A DNA stretch of 64,000 bases. Source: a virus. Position 1 is the first letter of the stretch. Each line of letters starts with the position of its first letter. Shown one piece after another: positions 53,518 through 62,212 of this stretch. Both the position numbers and the translations under genes were made by a program. The stretch is taken from the IMG/VR virus record IMGVR_UViG_3300044675_001894, positions 32,858-96,857 of that record. One strand, written 5' to 3'. The notes under the pieces are model-generated. The model saw nothing but the letters and a program-made list of their open reading frames with translations, was not told the origin of the DNA and ran no database searches.

Positions 53518-56222
53518 TAGTAACTCCTCATAGCAGCACGCTTAAGATCTTGGGTCATTATCTTGGCAACTTCCTGAGCGGCACGTTGAGCATCAGCAAC
53601 GTTACTACCTGTGCTTTGGATATAAATGTTTGGTGCAATAGTAATACCACCGCCTGAAACTACTGTAGTTCCTCCCCCACCACTACGCATAGGTGTTGTA
53701 GGGTCACCTGTAGTAGGGAGGTTCATGCTTTGGGCGATCTTCTTACTTTGCGCCATAGCACCTGGATCTATTCCATTTTTCCAATCGCCCTTAACATTCC
53801 ATGGGCTTAAGTTGCCACCACCGTAAGTAATACGTGCGGCTTTAATATTTATCTTTGGATCAAACAGTTCACCATCTTCAGAGATGCCAAATTGCTTACG
53901 GCGAGCCTCTCCTAAATAGCCTTTCATGTTTATTTGGAAGAGACCGTAGGAGTCATCAACAGGTCCAACGTTTCTTACAGAAGGGATCCAACGTGATTCT
54001 CTGTTGGAGATAGCAAGCATCTTCCAAATATCTTCTCTTTTAAAACCACGGCGTAAAAGGATCTCAGCAATAGATCGTGGGTCCATAGGACTACCAGTCG
54101 TAACAGACCCTGATGTTTGAGTTGATGTACTAGCGGACCCGATGTTACGAACACGCTTACCAGTCATCATGCGTCCGCCGCCACCACCCCCTCCACTTAG
54201 TCCTGTAGCGGCTTTAAAAGCCATGACTTGCTCACTAAGCCCCATTTGGCTAAATGAAGGAACTGCGCCACCACCGCTTGATTTCATTAAAGCATCAGAA
54301 ACACCACCATCTGAAGACATTCCTTCAAACTTGCTGTTTGGGTCAAACTGTTCTGCACCAGCAATAGTTCCCCATGGAGCGCCTGCTTTTTCGTATTGCC
54401 TTCTACTGTTTGGTAGTTCTGCTGGCTGTACGTGCCAAGGTTCATCGTTAACATCCGCAAATGTCTTTAGACCATACTTAGCCGCATTTTGTTGAACCCA
54501 TGCAAGGTCACCCGTAAGGTCAGCCGCAAGTCCAATTTCGTGCATAGACATTCCTGGAGGAGCCGCATCGGCTACACCTGAGTTTTTCTTCCAGTATGCA
54601 CCATCCCAGAAAGTCCCTGTCTTTTCTGATGTGCGTGAGTAACGTGACAAGAACAAAGTCCGCTGTTGTGCACTTGAACGAAACCCACCACCAACAGAAA
54701 CGTTGGGGTTATCTTGCATCATCTTTTCAAGACGCTGTCTAAAGGTTGTATTTAAACTGTTTAAAGAAGATGAAGTCTTTCTAGTGGTGCTTACAGTGGC
54801 ACCTTTATTATTACTCTTTGTTTCAGTACCATCACCTGTAAAAGCACTACCAAACATGGTAAGTCCACTAGCCGCTAAACCAAGACCTAGTGGGGCACCA
54901 GCACCAGTAAACCCAATTGCTGCTCCACCACCCATCATTGCCAACCCAGCAACGCCTTTAAGTGCACGCATACCAATAGAACCACGTGTAGAAATACGCT
55001 TACCAATAAGACCTGACGCCATTTCTTCCATAGCGGTCTTTAACTCAATCAGCGCTTGAGTGTTCTTTTCCATTGTTGCAAGGTTGTCTTTTTGACGGTT
55101 GTAATACTTCTCATCACGCAGTTCTGACAAGCGAGTAGTCTCTTCACGCTGTGTAGCAAAGTTGGCTTCAATACCCATGGCTTGGCGTTGTGCTTTGTTC
55201 TCAGGGTTATACATACCCTGACGACCGCCAGTTTTCTTTTGGAACTGTACGTTTGACTGAGCGTACTGAAGAACAAGGTCTTGCATGTCCTCAGGAACAC
55301 CCATAGCGCTCAAACGAGCACGGGTCATAGATCCTTGTTGCATAGCGCCCTGTACAGTTCGTGCATTGGTTAAACCAGCACCACGGGTAATACCTTGGAA
55401 TACCTCGGTCATTGAACGTTGTTTACCACCAATGCCATACAAGCCTGTACCAAGAGTCATGGTCATACGGTTGTTTACTTGTGGTGATGCAAGTGTTTGA
55501 AGCATCTGAGCCATTTGGTCAGTGCTAAATGAATAACCAGATACGGCTCGCATACCTGCTACGGCATTGGCTTGTGTGCTTGCTTGAATACCTGTACGTG
55601 CCTGTAAGGCTAAAAGGCTATTGATACCGCCAGCACCTAAACGTGCACCCTGTATTCCTTTTCTATAATCGTTGTAATACTGCTGTTGGCTGATACCTTG
55701 TGTCTGCTGGTACAGAACAGCCAATTGATCGTTCTGTAGCATTCGTGGGTATGCAGAGTTAGTGCGGGCATCAATACCACCCAGTATCTGCCCACCCACT
55801 TGCATTGCAGTATTTGCGGCACTTGCATAACCCGCACCTCCACCACTGCCAAGAGCACCACGCATGTTGGCAAAGAAGCCACCACCGCCACCACCCATAG
55901 CGGCGGCAGAAGCAATAGGAGCACTACCAACTTGTGCTTTGGATGAAGCGATCGCTTGAGCGATAGCCCCGCTTGAAGACATTGCGGAAGTAGAAGAAGC
56001 ACCAGTCTTACCAGTTGCATTTTTAAGTGCGTTTGCAAAAGCATTAATTTGTGCAGTTGCTTTATCCAAGCGTGCAGAGAACTTATCAACAAGTTTAGGA
56101 ACTTGGGCAAGTGTTAAAGCGGCATCACCTTTACCTGCTGTTGGGGCAGGGACAAACGAGTCAACAGCAGAGCCACCAAACGCCCCACCACCAATGTTCG
56201 CTTCATTAGGCATTTCCGCCAT
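53517..56222 (-). CDS. tape-measure/tail lysin with M15 peptidase and transglycosylase domains
   Basis: 901 residues. N-terminal Ala/Gly/Ser-rich part (about 1-370) with coiled segments, a hydrophobic patch near 430 (MRALKGVAGLAMMGGGAAIGF), then a VanY-type M15 peptidase (about 505-600: GGFRSSAQQRTLF, SMHEIGLAADLTGD, EPWHVQP, the zinc His/Asp/His set) and a lytic transglycosylase (about 735-850: ISNRESRWIPS with the catalytic Glu, DDSYGLFQINMKG). These would cut peptide and glycan during DNA entry. Length suits a tape measure for a tail of moderate length. Confidence 0.88.
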   Translation of the reverse strand: MAEMPNEANIGGGAFGGSAVDSFVPAPTAGKGDAALTLAQVPKLVDKFSARLDKATAQINAFANALKNATGKTGASSTSAMSSSGAIAQAIASSKAQVGSAPIASAAAMGGGGGGFFANMRGALGSGGGAGYASAANTAMQVGGQILGGIDARTNSAYPRMLQNDQLAVLYQQTQGISQQQYYNDYRKGIQGARLGAGGINSLLALQARTGIQASTQANAVAGMRAVSGYSFSTDQMAQMLQTLASPQVNNRMTMTLGTGLYGIGGKQRSMTEVFQGITRGAGLTNARTVQGAMQQGSMTRARLSAMGVPEDMQDLVLQYAQSNVQFQKKTGGRQGMYNPENKAQRQAMGIEANFATQREETTRLSELRDEKYYNRQKDNLATMEKNTQALIELKTAMEEMASGLIGKRISTRGSIGMRALKGVAGLAMMGGGAAIGFTGAGAPLGLGLAASGLTMFGSAFTGDGTETKSNNKGATVSTTRKTSSSLNSLNTTFRQRLEKMMQDNPNVSVGGGFRSSAQQRTLFLSRYSRTSEKTGTFWDGAYWKKNSGVADAAPPGMSMHEIGLAADLTGDLAWVQQNAAKYGLKTFADVNDEPWHVQPAELPNSRRQYEKAGAPWGTIAGAEQFDPNSKFEGMSSDGGVSDALMKSSGGGAVPSFSQMGLSEQVMAFKAATGLSGGGGGGGRMMTGKRVRNIGSASTSTQTSGSVTTGSPMDPRSIAEILLRRGFKREDIWKMLAISNRESRWIPSVRNVGPVDDSYGLFQINMKGYLGEARRKQFGISEDGELFDPKINIKAARITYGGGNLSPWNVKGDWKNGIDPGAMAQSKKIAQSMNLPTTGDPTTPMRSGGGGTTVVSGGGITIAPNIYIQSTGSNVADAQRAAQEVAKIMTQDLKRAAMRSY

Positions 56223-56225
56223 ACG

Positions 56226-56393
56226 TCAGTCTCCAGATTTACGCCATTTGCCCATTGCAGACCAGTAGCGCCTTTGGCGTACCGTCATATTTTGTAAGTC
56301 AGTGAGCGTGAAGCCCTTGTAAACCGTGGCGATCAGATCGTATTCCCAGTATATATGAGTTAGATTAACCAAATAAAAGGGATGCCCAATCAA
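56226..56393 (-). CDS. small tail-assembly protein, overlapping the gene upstream
   Basis: A 55-residue frame from TTG 56393 (IGHPFYLVNLTHIYWEYDLIATVYKGFTLTDLQNMTVRQRRYWSAMGKWRKSGD) that shares 29 bases with the end of the upstream gene in the +1 frame and ends four bases before the tape measure. Content (aromatic, WEY, LTxxQxMxxxxRRYW) resembles the second product of tail-assembly-chaperone gene pairs. It may start at TTG or be reached by programmed frameshifting near TCCCTTTTATTT. Confidence 0.7.
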   Translation of the reverse strand: MIGHPFYLVNLTHIYWEYDLIATVYKGFTLTDLQNMTVRQRRYWSAMGKWRKSGD

Positions 56394-57147
56394 GCGCTAG
56401 AACCATTGGTTCACCACACGTGGCGCATTGGGCATTCACCTCCCCTACGACAGGTCCTGGCTGGTTGTCCAGTAGGAGTTTGACGAGGTTGGCTCGGTCT
56501 TTTAGACCCAATCCCTTCGCCCAATTCTCAGCATTTTTAATGTGAGTGCTGGTGACACAGCGAGCAATCATAAAAGTGTTTTGCTCTGCTGTGCTTTTTG
56601 CTTTCTTGGCTACAAACTGGCTATCGCCACCTGTAGGAAGACGGAACTCTATCTCAGAACCATCGGACAACTTACCTAGCAAAGGTTTGTGTACGTCTAG
56701 ATCAGTCTTCTTGTTTTCAAATTCATCCATAGAAACAATAACGTCATTGGATGCACCGCATGCATTACAGGTAACTTGGTACTCACGGTTTTTTCCATAG
56801 GTGGCTTCAACAACCCCTAGAAAAAGCAAGTCACGATCACCAATAATAAGGTTGTCAATAACTGATGGGTGATTGGCAATTACCATAGAACCAATAGATA
56901 CAACTGCTCGCTTTAACAGCGTTGACATGTACTCGGCGTAAACCAGACTGCGGTTATCTAAGGAAGCCAATGCTTCTTCATCAAAACCGTTCAGTTCACG
57001 AACAATAGCCGTGGTGTCCCATGACCCAAGTTCGTCATTGAAAACACCACGGATAAGTTCAACTACCGTGTTTGGCGCTGGCTTCATTTCTGGAATGTCA
57101 TCTTGAATAGCCGAATTGATGGCGTCAGCCTGTTGTTTTGCGTCCAT
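56365..57147 (-). CDS. tail assembly chaperone-like protein with two zinc knuckles
   Basis: 260 residues. LNGFDEEALASLDNRSLVYAEYMSTLLKRAVVSIG ... NLIIGDRDLLFLGVVEATYGKNREYQVTCNACGASNDVIV, then a C-terminal CATCGEP. The two CxxC pairs about 100 residues apart could form a zinc site. By position (after tube, before tape measure) it is the tail assembly chaperone or a T4 gp26-like hub factor. SD AGGAG. The end overlaps the next frame. Confidence 0.78.
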   Translation of the reverse strand: MDAKQQADAINSAIQDDIPEMKPAPNTVVELIRGVFNDELGSWDTTAIVRELNGFDEEALASLDNRSLVYAEYMSTLLKRAVVSIGSMVIANHPSVIDNLIIGDRDLLFLGVVEATYGKNREYQVTCNACGASNDVIVSMDEFENKKTDLDVHKPLLGKLSDGSEIEFRLPTGGDSQFVAKKAKSTAEQNTFMIARCVTSTHIKNAENWAKGLGLKDRANLVKLLLDNQPGPVVGEVNAQCATCGEPMVLALDWASLLFG

Positions 57148-57184
57148 TTGTGCTCCTACTTTGTTTGACTTAATTTAACGAGTG

Positions 57185-57820
57185 TTATTTGGTATCAATG
57201 TTAGCGATGTCTGTGTCGCTCCATGCGATGTAGAAACCTTCGTGGTGAACTGTCATTGATTGGATCAGGATACCATTGTCTCCAGCGTTCAAGTCAGTGA
57301 GTGCGTAAGCGCCAGGCCATGCGTTGAAAAGTTTAAATGCAAACTTAACGTTACCTGGGGTGATGGAGTCACTCTGGGTGCCACCGTCATACTGGTACTT
57401 CAAAGCACCGCTGTTCAATTCACTTGCGGTATGTGGGTGATCATAAACACGAACCACGATGTCACAACGGTAGTCTCCGTCGCCCATTGCAAGTCCCTGT
57501 TCTCCAGAAATGCCGCCGCCCAACCATGCATGGATGAACTTTTGCCACTTCCACAATTGGTCTTGCCCAGCAAATGCTCCACGTGCAAAAGACACAGGAG
57601 CAAAGTCTGACTGAGCAACCATCTTGTGTGGGTGGGTGTTCATTCCGCCTTCACGGTAGGAGATGACTTCGTTGGTTACTGAGATACCACTTACCTGAGC
57701 AAAGCCGAGTTCGCCAATTTGGCTAAGGTTATTAGCCAAGTTGCCATCAGCCGACTTTGGCGAGATGCTCACTCGGAACTTAAAGTTACGGAGTGGATCA
57801 GTGCGTAGTGTAGTTGCCAT
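57185..57820 (-). CDS. tail tube protein
   Basis: 211 residues. DPLRNFKFRVSIS ... LGFAQVSGISVTNEVISYREGGMNTHPHKMVAQSDFAPVSFARGAFAGQDQLWKWQKF is the tail tube fold of contractile phages (T4 gp19-like, with the GL/GISxxxEVxxYREGG strand). Polymer of hexameric rings inside the sheath. SD AAGGAG; directly downstream of the sheath gene. Confidence 0.93.
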   Translation of the reverse strand: MATTLRTDPLRNFKFRVSISPKSADGNLANNLSQIGELGFAQVSGISVTNEVISYREGGMNTHPHKMVAQSDFAPVSFARGAFAGQDQLWKWQKFIHAWLGGGISGEQGLAMGDGDYRCDIVVRVYDHPHTASELNSGALKYQYDGGTQSDSITPGNVKFAFKLFNAWPGAYALTDLNAGDNGILIQSMTVHHEGFYIAWSDTDIANIDTK

Positions 57821-57838
57821 TTTTTAAATGCTCCTTGA

Positions 57839-59416
57839 TTAGAGAGTTCCAGCGGAGTTTCCGCCAGCCCACTGAGTGAGGTTGATTACAACGAATTCGG
57901 CTGGGTACTGCAGTGCAATGCCAACCTCAATATTTACGTAGCCATCTTCAATAGACGATTGTGTGTTATTTGTAGAATCACAAAGGATGTAGAACGCACT
58001 GTCTGGGTTTGAACCCTTCAAGTTGCCCTTTGCCCAGAAGTCGGTCAAGGTGCTTGACAAAGCAATCTTGATACGGCTCCATAGACGCTCATCGTTTGGC
58101 TCAAACACAGCAAATTGTGTTTGATCCGCAAGAGCAACACGCAAGTACGAAAGGGTACGGCGGATTGGGATGTACTTATCTGGACGATTCTTTGCCAAAG
58201 TGCGAGCACCATTGATAATGGTTCCGCCTCCTGCAATCGTACGGATGCAGTTAACATGGTTAACGTTGTACAAGGTTCCTTGATCAGCATCTGTAAGAGT
58301 TGCTACAAGACCAAATACGTTCTGTAGATCCAAGAAGTAACCAGCAGGTGCTTTAGCAACACCACGGAGACTTTCTGAACGTACATACGCACCAGCAACT
58401 GCTCCACCTGTGTAGGTGTCACGAATAGCCGTTGGACCACTCTTCGCTGGGTCATACATCTTCAATGCTGGGAAGTACACAGCACCGTAGCCACCGTTGG
58501 TGGTGCTGTAACTAGCAATGGCAGTCTGCATGTCAGCCTTAGTTGCCGCATTCAAAGGGCAGTCAATGATAACAAAGGCGTCTGCACGTGCTGCAGCGTA
58601 AGAAAGGGCTTGGTTGATACGGGTGCTGCTGGTTTGTCCAACGAGGTTAATCAACAAAGGACCATTTACAATGTCCAAGTTGGTTACGCCAGTTGCCCAC
58701 TCAGTGTCATCGCTTACAGCACCTGGGGTAACTGCGTCCGAACCACCAGTCAATGCGAAGGAAGTCTCATAGTCATTAAGACCAATTCCCGAAACGGTAA
58801 GTGTAGCGTTGCTTGCAATCGTTGCAGGTGTTCCTTGCAGTTTTACATACGAAGAATAAAGTTCAAGAACAGTCTTGTAGTAGCGACTTGATGAAGCATC
58901 AAACGATAGTTCTTGCCAGCGTTCTACTTCTACTGTTGAACCAGAACGTGTCTGACTTACAGTAAGTGCAAACAAAGTGTTTGCTCGGATTTTTGGTGCT
59001 GTTGACAAATCTGCCAAAGTGTTTGGGTCAAATGAAATGCTTACTGAGAGGTTGTCTCCCCATGCACCCTTTGAAGCGGCTTCCAAAACAAACATTGTTG
59101 AAGCGGCTGATGCGCCAGTCAATGTTCCTTGGAAAGTGTATGACGATGCTACTGCGGTAGTATCAAGCACTCGTGACACATAGGCGTCACGTCCACCGTT
59201 AGCAAAGTAGTGGTAGATGGCATAACCAAGGTCATAAGTATTTGAGATTTCTCCATACTTAGCCTTGTAGTCGTTCCAAGAGGTGATCAATGTTGCTGAT
59301 GCTGGACCACGTTCTGCGTAGCCAACAAAGGCAGCGGCAGTAGTAGCGGCACGAGGGGTTACATTGCTGGTAAATGGAGTCTCACGTACGTAGACTCCAG
59401 GGCGGTCGTATGCCAT
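57839..59416 (-). CDS. tail sheath protein
   Basis: 525 residues. MAYDRPGVYVRETPFTSNVTPRAATTAAAFVGYAERGPASATLITSWNDYKAKYGEISNTYDLGYAIYHYFANGGRDAYVSRVL is the N-terminal sheath signature. The C-terminus KIALSSTLTDFWAKGNLKGSNPDSAFYILCDSTNN...DGYVNIEVGIALQYPAEFVVINLTQW matches the conserved sheath core. It contracts to drive the tube through the envelope. SD AGGAG. Confidence 0.96.
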   Translation of the reverse strand: MAYDRPGVYVRETPFTSNVTPRAATTAAAFVGYAERGPASATLITSWNDYKAKYGEISNTYDLGYAIYHYFANGGRDAYVSRVLDTTAVASSYTFQGTLTGASAASTMFVLEAASKGAWGDNLSVSISFDPNTLADLSTAPKIRANTLFALTVSQTRSGSTVEVERWQELSFDASSSRYYKTVLELYSSYVKLQGTPATIASNATLTVSGIGLNDYETSFALTGGSDAVTPGAVSDDTEWATGVTNLDIVNGPLLINLVGQTSSTRINQALSYAAARADAFVIIDCPLNAATKADMQTAIASYSTTNGGYGAVYFPALKMYDPAKSGPTAIRDTYTGGAVAGAYVRSESLRGVAKAPAGYFLDLQNVFGLVATLTDADQGTLYNVNHVNCIRTIAGGGTIINGARTLAKNRPDKYIPIRRTLSYLRVALADQTQFAVFEPNDERLWSRIKIALSSTLTDFWAKGNLKGSNPDSAFYILCDSTNNTQSSIEDGYVNIEVGIALQYPAEFVVINLTQWAGGNSAGTL

Positions 59417-59454
59417 TGTTTACTCCTAAATCAGGGGTGACAGGGTTTCAATAA

Positions 59455-60090
59455 TTAATTTGTCTGTTCAAGTGTAGTTGATACAGACGATACTTTCTTG
59501 AGACCAGTTAGTGAAGACGTTGGGATCTCCGACGTCATTTGTAGTGTGTATACCTTACGGAAAATACGCTTGCGGTAGCCCGCCTCAGGGTCTAGGAGGT
59601 CTGCTGTAGACCAATCTAAGAGGTCCAAACGACGAGACGTTCCATCCGCCTCAATCATTATGGAACTGTACCTGTAGGGAACTATGCTCGCAAGCATTTG
59701 TGAAGCCAGTTGTCGGTCATGTATAGCACTTCTTGTAAACGTAGAAACTTGGTATAAAAGGTCTACAGGGGTAAATTCCGTAGTCCTGAAAGAGTCAAAC
59801 CCTGCAACATTAGGGGAACTAGCCGAAGAGGTGCTAGGCCAGTAGTCAAGGTTATTTGGGTGACCTGCACGGTGGGTGTCCAGATAGGTGTCAGAATGCT
59901 GACGGTTTTTGGCATGGACAATGTCAATAAGTTCAATCGTAATAAAAGGGTATTTACGCTCAGTTTCACCTTCTGGATAACGAAAGAAAACTTGTACGGG
60001 GCGCTGTGCGTCACGATCATCAGAGACAGTCAGGTCAGAGAAACGCTTTTTAATAGCCTCGTCTTCAGCGAACAGAAACCCTTGTTTCAT
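59455..60090 (-). CDS. tail terminator/completion-like protein
   Basis: 211 residues. RPVQVFFRYPEGETERKYPFITIELIDIVHAKNRQHSD... and LLYQVSTFTRSAIHDRQLASQMLASIVPYRYSSIMIEADGTSRRLDLLDW are the kind of alpha/beta elements seen in tail-completion proteins (gp15-like, gpU-like): a single ring at the top of the tail. Assignment rests on position upstream of the sheath. Overlaps nothing; the 128-base gap upstream has a hairpin. Confidence 0.7.
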   Translation of the reverse strand: MKQGFLFAEDEAIKKRFSDLTVSDDRDAQRPVQVFFRYPEGETERKYPFITIELIDIVHAKNRQHSDTYLDTHRAGHPNNLDYWPSTSSASSPNVAGFDSFRTTEFTPVDLLYQVSTFTRSAIHDRQLASQMLASIVPYRYSSIMIEADGTSRRLDLLDWSTADLLDPEAGYRKRIFRKVYTLQMTSEIPTSSLTGLKKVSSVSTTLEQTN

Positions 60091-60186
60091 TTAGGGGCTT
60101 TTACACAGACGGCAAAACTAGAACTCAAAGGCAACACAGATGACAAGCCGATCATGGCACATCCTTAAGTTCTAGGCGTTGGACCC

Positions 60187-60202
60187 CTTAGCGCTCGCTA
60201 AG
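60187..60202 (-). other. hairpin in a 127-base intergenic gap
   Basis: CTTAGC/GCTAAG with a four-base loop. It lies 16 bases after the stop of the gene ending at 60218 and before the tail-completion gene. No U-run follows on the minus strand, so termination is uncertain; an mRNA-processing or 3'-end role is possible. Confidence 0.35.
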
Positions 60203-60217
60203 ATTGATCTAAGTTTA

Positions 60218-60754
60218 TCAAATAATAGGCAACGCTGTAGGCCAAGGTAGGTTTTGAGTACCCATAGATTCAGGACCTACGTCAAACGGCATTTCTTGAT
60301 TTATGTAAACTTCAATACCTTCAACCACTACCATGACGTCATCACGAAGGCGACCACGAACACGGTAGGTGGCAATAGCAAAGTAACGACCGTCATACAA
60401 GAACATGTCGTTTAGGTGTCTCTGGTACTCAAACGGGTCGGTAACCCCTGCCGTTCTAAAGTCTTCAATAGATGCCACAAAGTTAGTAAGTTCTACAGGC
60501 TGACGACCTTCTGGAATGGCTCTCTTTTGGTCTTCAGTTTCCGTAACCATCAAGGTAGGAATGACTACACCAGCCTTATACCTACGCCCACCTGTTCCCA
60601 CAATGCCTTCGTCGTAGACATCATCGTAGATAGATCCTGCACTGGCTGGGGTAGTTTGTGGGATGTACTCAAACCAAACTATTGATTCACCGTAGTTCCT
60701 CGTGTATTCACGGTAGTGACGGCGTATCTGAGATAACTCACGTCTAATATCCAT
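60218..60754 (-). CDS. neck/head-tail connector-like protein
   Basis: 178 residues (MDIRRELSQIRRHYREYTRNYGESIVWFEYIPQTTPASAGSIYDDVYDEG...). The VYDEGxxGTGGRRYKAGVVIPTLMVTETED segment and the beta-rich end resemble neck proteins of T4-like and related myoviruses. Placed right before the adaptor-like gene. Role by synteny. Confidence 0.7.
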   Translation of the reverse strand: MDIRRELSQIRRHYREYTRNYGESIVWFEYIPQTTPASAGSIYDDVYDEGIVGTGGRRYKAGVVIPTLMVTETEDQKRAIPEGRQPVELTNFVASIEDFRTAGVTDPFEYQRHLNDMFLYDGRYFAIATYRVRGRLRDDVMVVVEGIEVYINQEMPFDVGPESMGTQNLPWPTALPII

Positions 60755-61566
60755 TAGAAAAACGAATTGTTGACGTAGCCCTCTTGAGGAGCCATATCAA
60801 CAAATACGTCCTCACGCAAGTTGTCAATCGGGGCTTCTTCCAATTGAATAACCTCTTTGTCAGGGTTCGGGAAGATACGCTCGGTAGGACTGTAGTCACC
60901 AAGTTCTTTAGCCTTGAACATCGGTACATAACGGTTAGTCGTTCTGGAGACACGACGCAGATTGAATATTTCAATTCTGTCAACACCAATATTGAGGGAA
61001 CGAGCCTGTGTCTCATATTGGTTGCTCCAATACGCAAGGAGGCTCTGTACCATGCGGAAACGCTGGCTGGCAGGAATATGGATGGACTCTGAGGTCATGA
61101 CGTCAATGTCACGGCTGAACTCAGACATCAAAGCACCAAGGGCTTCTACAATGCACCCAATACCAATGGTTTCAATAATTAGTTTAGCCATGTTTTCTAA
61201 AGGAATGTCAAGGCTAAAAGTATGTTGGTTAATGGCTTGCTTGGCGTAGAACTCTAGATCCTGTGGGGAAACCCATTCGTAGTGGTATCCCTCAATCATG
61301 ATCTTGGCGCCAGATGCAGGCGTGGTAGCCAAGCGCAGGATTCCATTGCGGGTATCCAAGGAGTATTGAGCGGTAGTTAATTCGCTAACTGAAGCGCCAA
61401 CATTACTGGCAATCCACAAAGTATCAGGATCAATGTTAGGATGACCTAATTCGTAAGTCCTGCCTACGGAGTCAAAAGAAACCTGAAAGAACTTAGGGAA
61501 GTCTCGTAGGTATGTCCGTGCTACTTCTGTGACTTCATCAAGGATGCTCTGGGCGTAGATTGACAT
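60754..61566 (-). CDS. neck/head-tail adaptor-like protein
   Basis: 270 residues (MSIYAQSILDEVTEVARTYLRDFPKFFQVSFDSVGRTYELGHPNIDPDTLWI...). The first part resembles strand-rich adaptor domains; RFRMVQSLLAYWSNQYETQARSLNIGVDRIEIFNLRRVSRTTNRYVPMFKAKEL is helical. Similar proteins occur as structural neck proteins in cyanophage-like myoviruses (from memory). One-base overlap with the next gene. Confidence 0.7.
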   Translation of the reverse strand: MSIYAQSILDEVTEVARTYLRDFPKFFQVSFDSVGRTYELGHPNIDPDTLWIASNVGASVSELTTAQYSLDTRNGILRLATTPASGAKIMIEGYHYEWVSPQDLEFYAKQAINQHTFSLDIPLENMAKLIIETIGIGCIVEALGALMSEFSRDIDVMTSESIHIPASQRFRMVQSLLAYWSNQYETQARSLNIGVDRIEIFNLRRVSRTTNRYVPMFKAKELGDYSPTERIFPNPDKEVIQLEEAPIDNLREDVFVDMAPQEGYVNNSFF

Positions 61567-61585
61567 GCTTACAGTTTACTTCAAA

Positions 61586-61741
61586 TTACTGATCTCCTGA
61601 GCCAGCCCCAGGAACAGTGTCACGTGATGGCTGGTTTATCTCGGGTTGTGTCTCCCTATGGCGGTGGGACATAGTTCCACGAAGACGGGTTATGTCTTCT
61701 ACGGTGCCTGTTGGTTTAGGGATTGGTCGCTCTAAGGTCAC
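61586..61741 (-). CDS. small hypothetical protein
   Basis: 51 residues from GTG 61741 (MTLERPIPKPTGTVEDITRLRGTMSHRHRETQPEINQPS...), Pro/Arg-rich and disordered. GTGA overlap with the stop of the upstream gene and an AAGGTGGG seven bases upstream support it. Function unknown. Confidence 0.6.
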   Translation of the reverse strand: MTLERPIPKPTGTVEDITRLRGTMSHRHRETQPEINQPSRDTVPGAGSGDQ

Positions 61742-62052
61742 TTAAACCCACCTTCTGCTTTAGCCCGTTGATAACTAGCCCAAGGACCATTAATAAAGTT
61801 ATTAAACATAAAAGCCGCATTTGTATAGGCGTTGAGAGACGGTGATAGATGAGGTATACCACCTTCAAAGGCTTCACATAAACCTTCAATAGAAGAACGA
61901 AGGTTTTCTGTGATGTGCTTTTTTATGGCTGGTATAAAGTTTGGGTCAGCCTCAGCAAGTTCAATTAATAAATGAGGCTCTTGTATTGTGATGTACTGAG
62001 CACCTTGTTTAATTAAAGGTCCATTTAACGTTGCAATTAATTCATATTCCAT
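61738..62052 (-). CDS. hypothetical protein
   Basis: 104 residues (MEYELIATLNGPLIKQGAQYITIQEPHLLIELAEADPNFIPAIKKHITENLRSSIEGLCEAFEGGIPHLSPSLNAYTNAAFMFNNFING...). Alpha-helical, acidic; not recognised. Lies in the neck block, probably structural or assembly. Confidence 0.65.
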   Translation of the reverse strand: MEYELIATLNGPLIKQGAQYITIQEPHLLIELAEADPNFIPAIKKHITENLRSSIEGLCEAFEGGIPHLSPSLNAYTNAAFMFNNFINGPWASYQRAKAEGGFK

Positions 62053-62056
62053 GTTG

Positions 62057-62212
62057 TTACCATTTTCCTATCGGGCACTTTGACCCTTTGAGTTGTGCTT
62101 TTACTTTCATGAAACAACCACACTCTTTACAAGTCATGGTTGGTGTAAATAGACGAGGGCACTCACGACAAATGTCCAGCCGTTGTTCTGGAGTAAGTTC
62201 TTGTGGGCTCAT
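62057..62212 (-). CDS. small Cys-rich protein, DUF6171-like
   Basis: 51 residues: RLDICRECPRLFTPTMTCKECGCFMKVKAQLKGSKCPIGKW. Five to six Cys in a CxxC...Cx2CxC...C order and the CPIGKW end match small proteins of T4-like cyanophages (DUF6171-like, from memory). Zinc binding likely. ATGA overlap with the fibre gene upstream. Confidence 0.8.
   Translation of the reverse strand: MSPQELTPEQRLDICRECPRLFTPTMTCKECGCFMKVKAQLKGSKCPIGKW

Noticed and set aside
60087-60155. 22-codon minus-strand frame with AAGGA and an ATGA overlap to the tail-completion gene
   Set aside because: Too short to support; hydrophobic, might be a leader peptide, but no further evidence.
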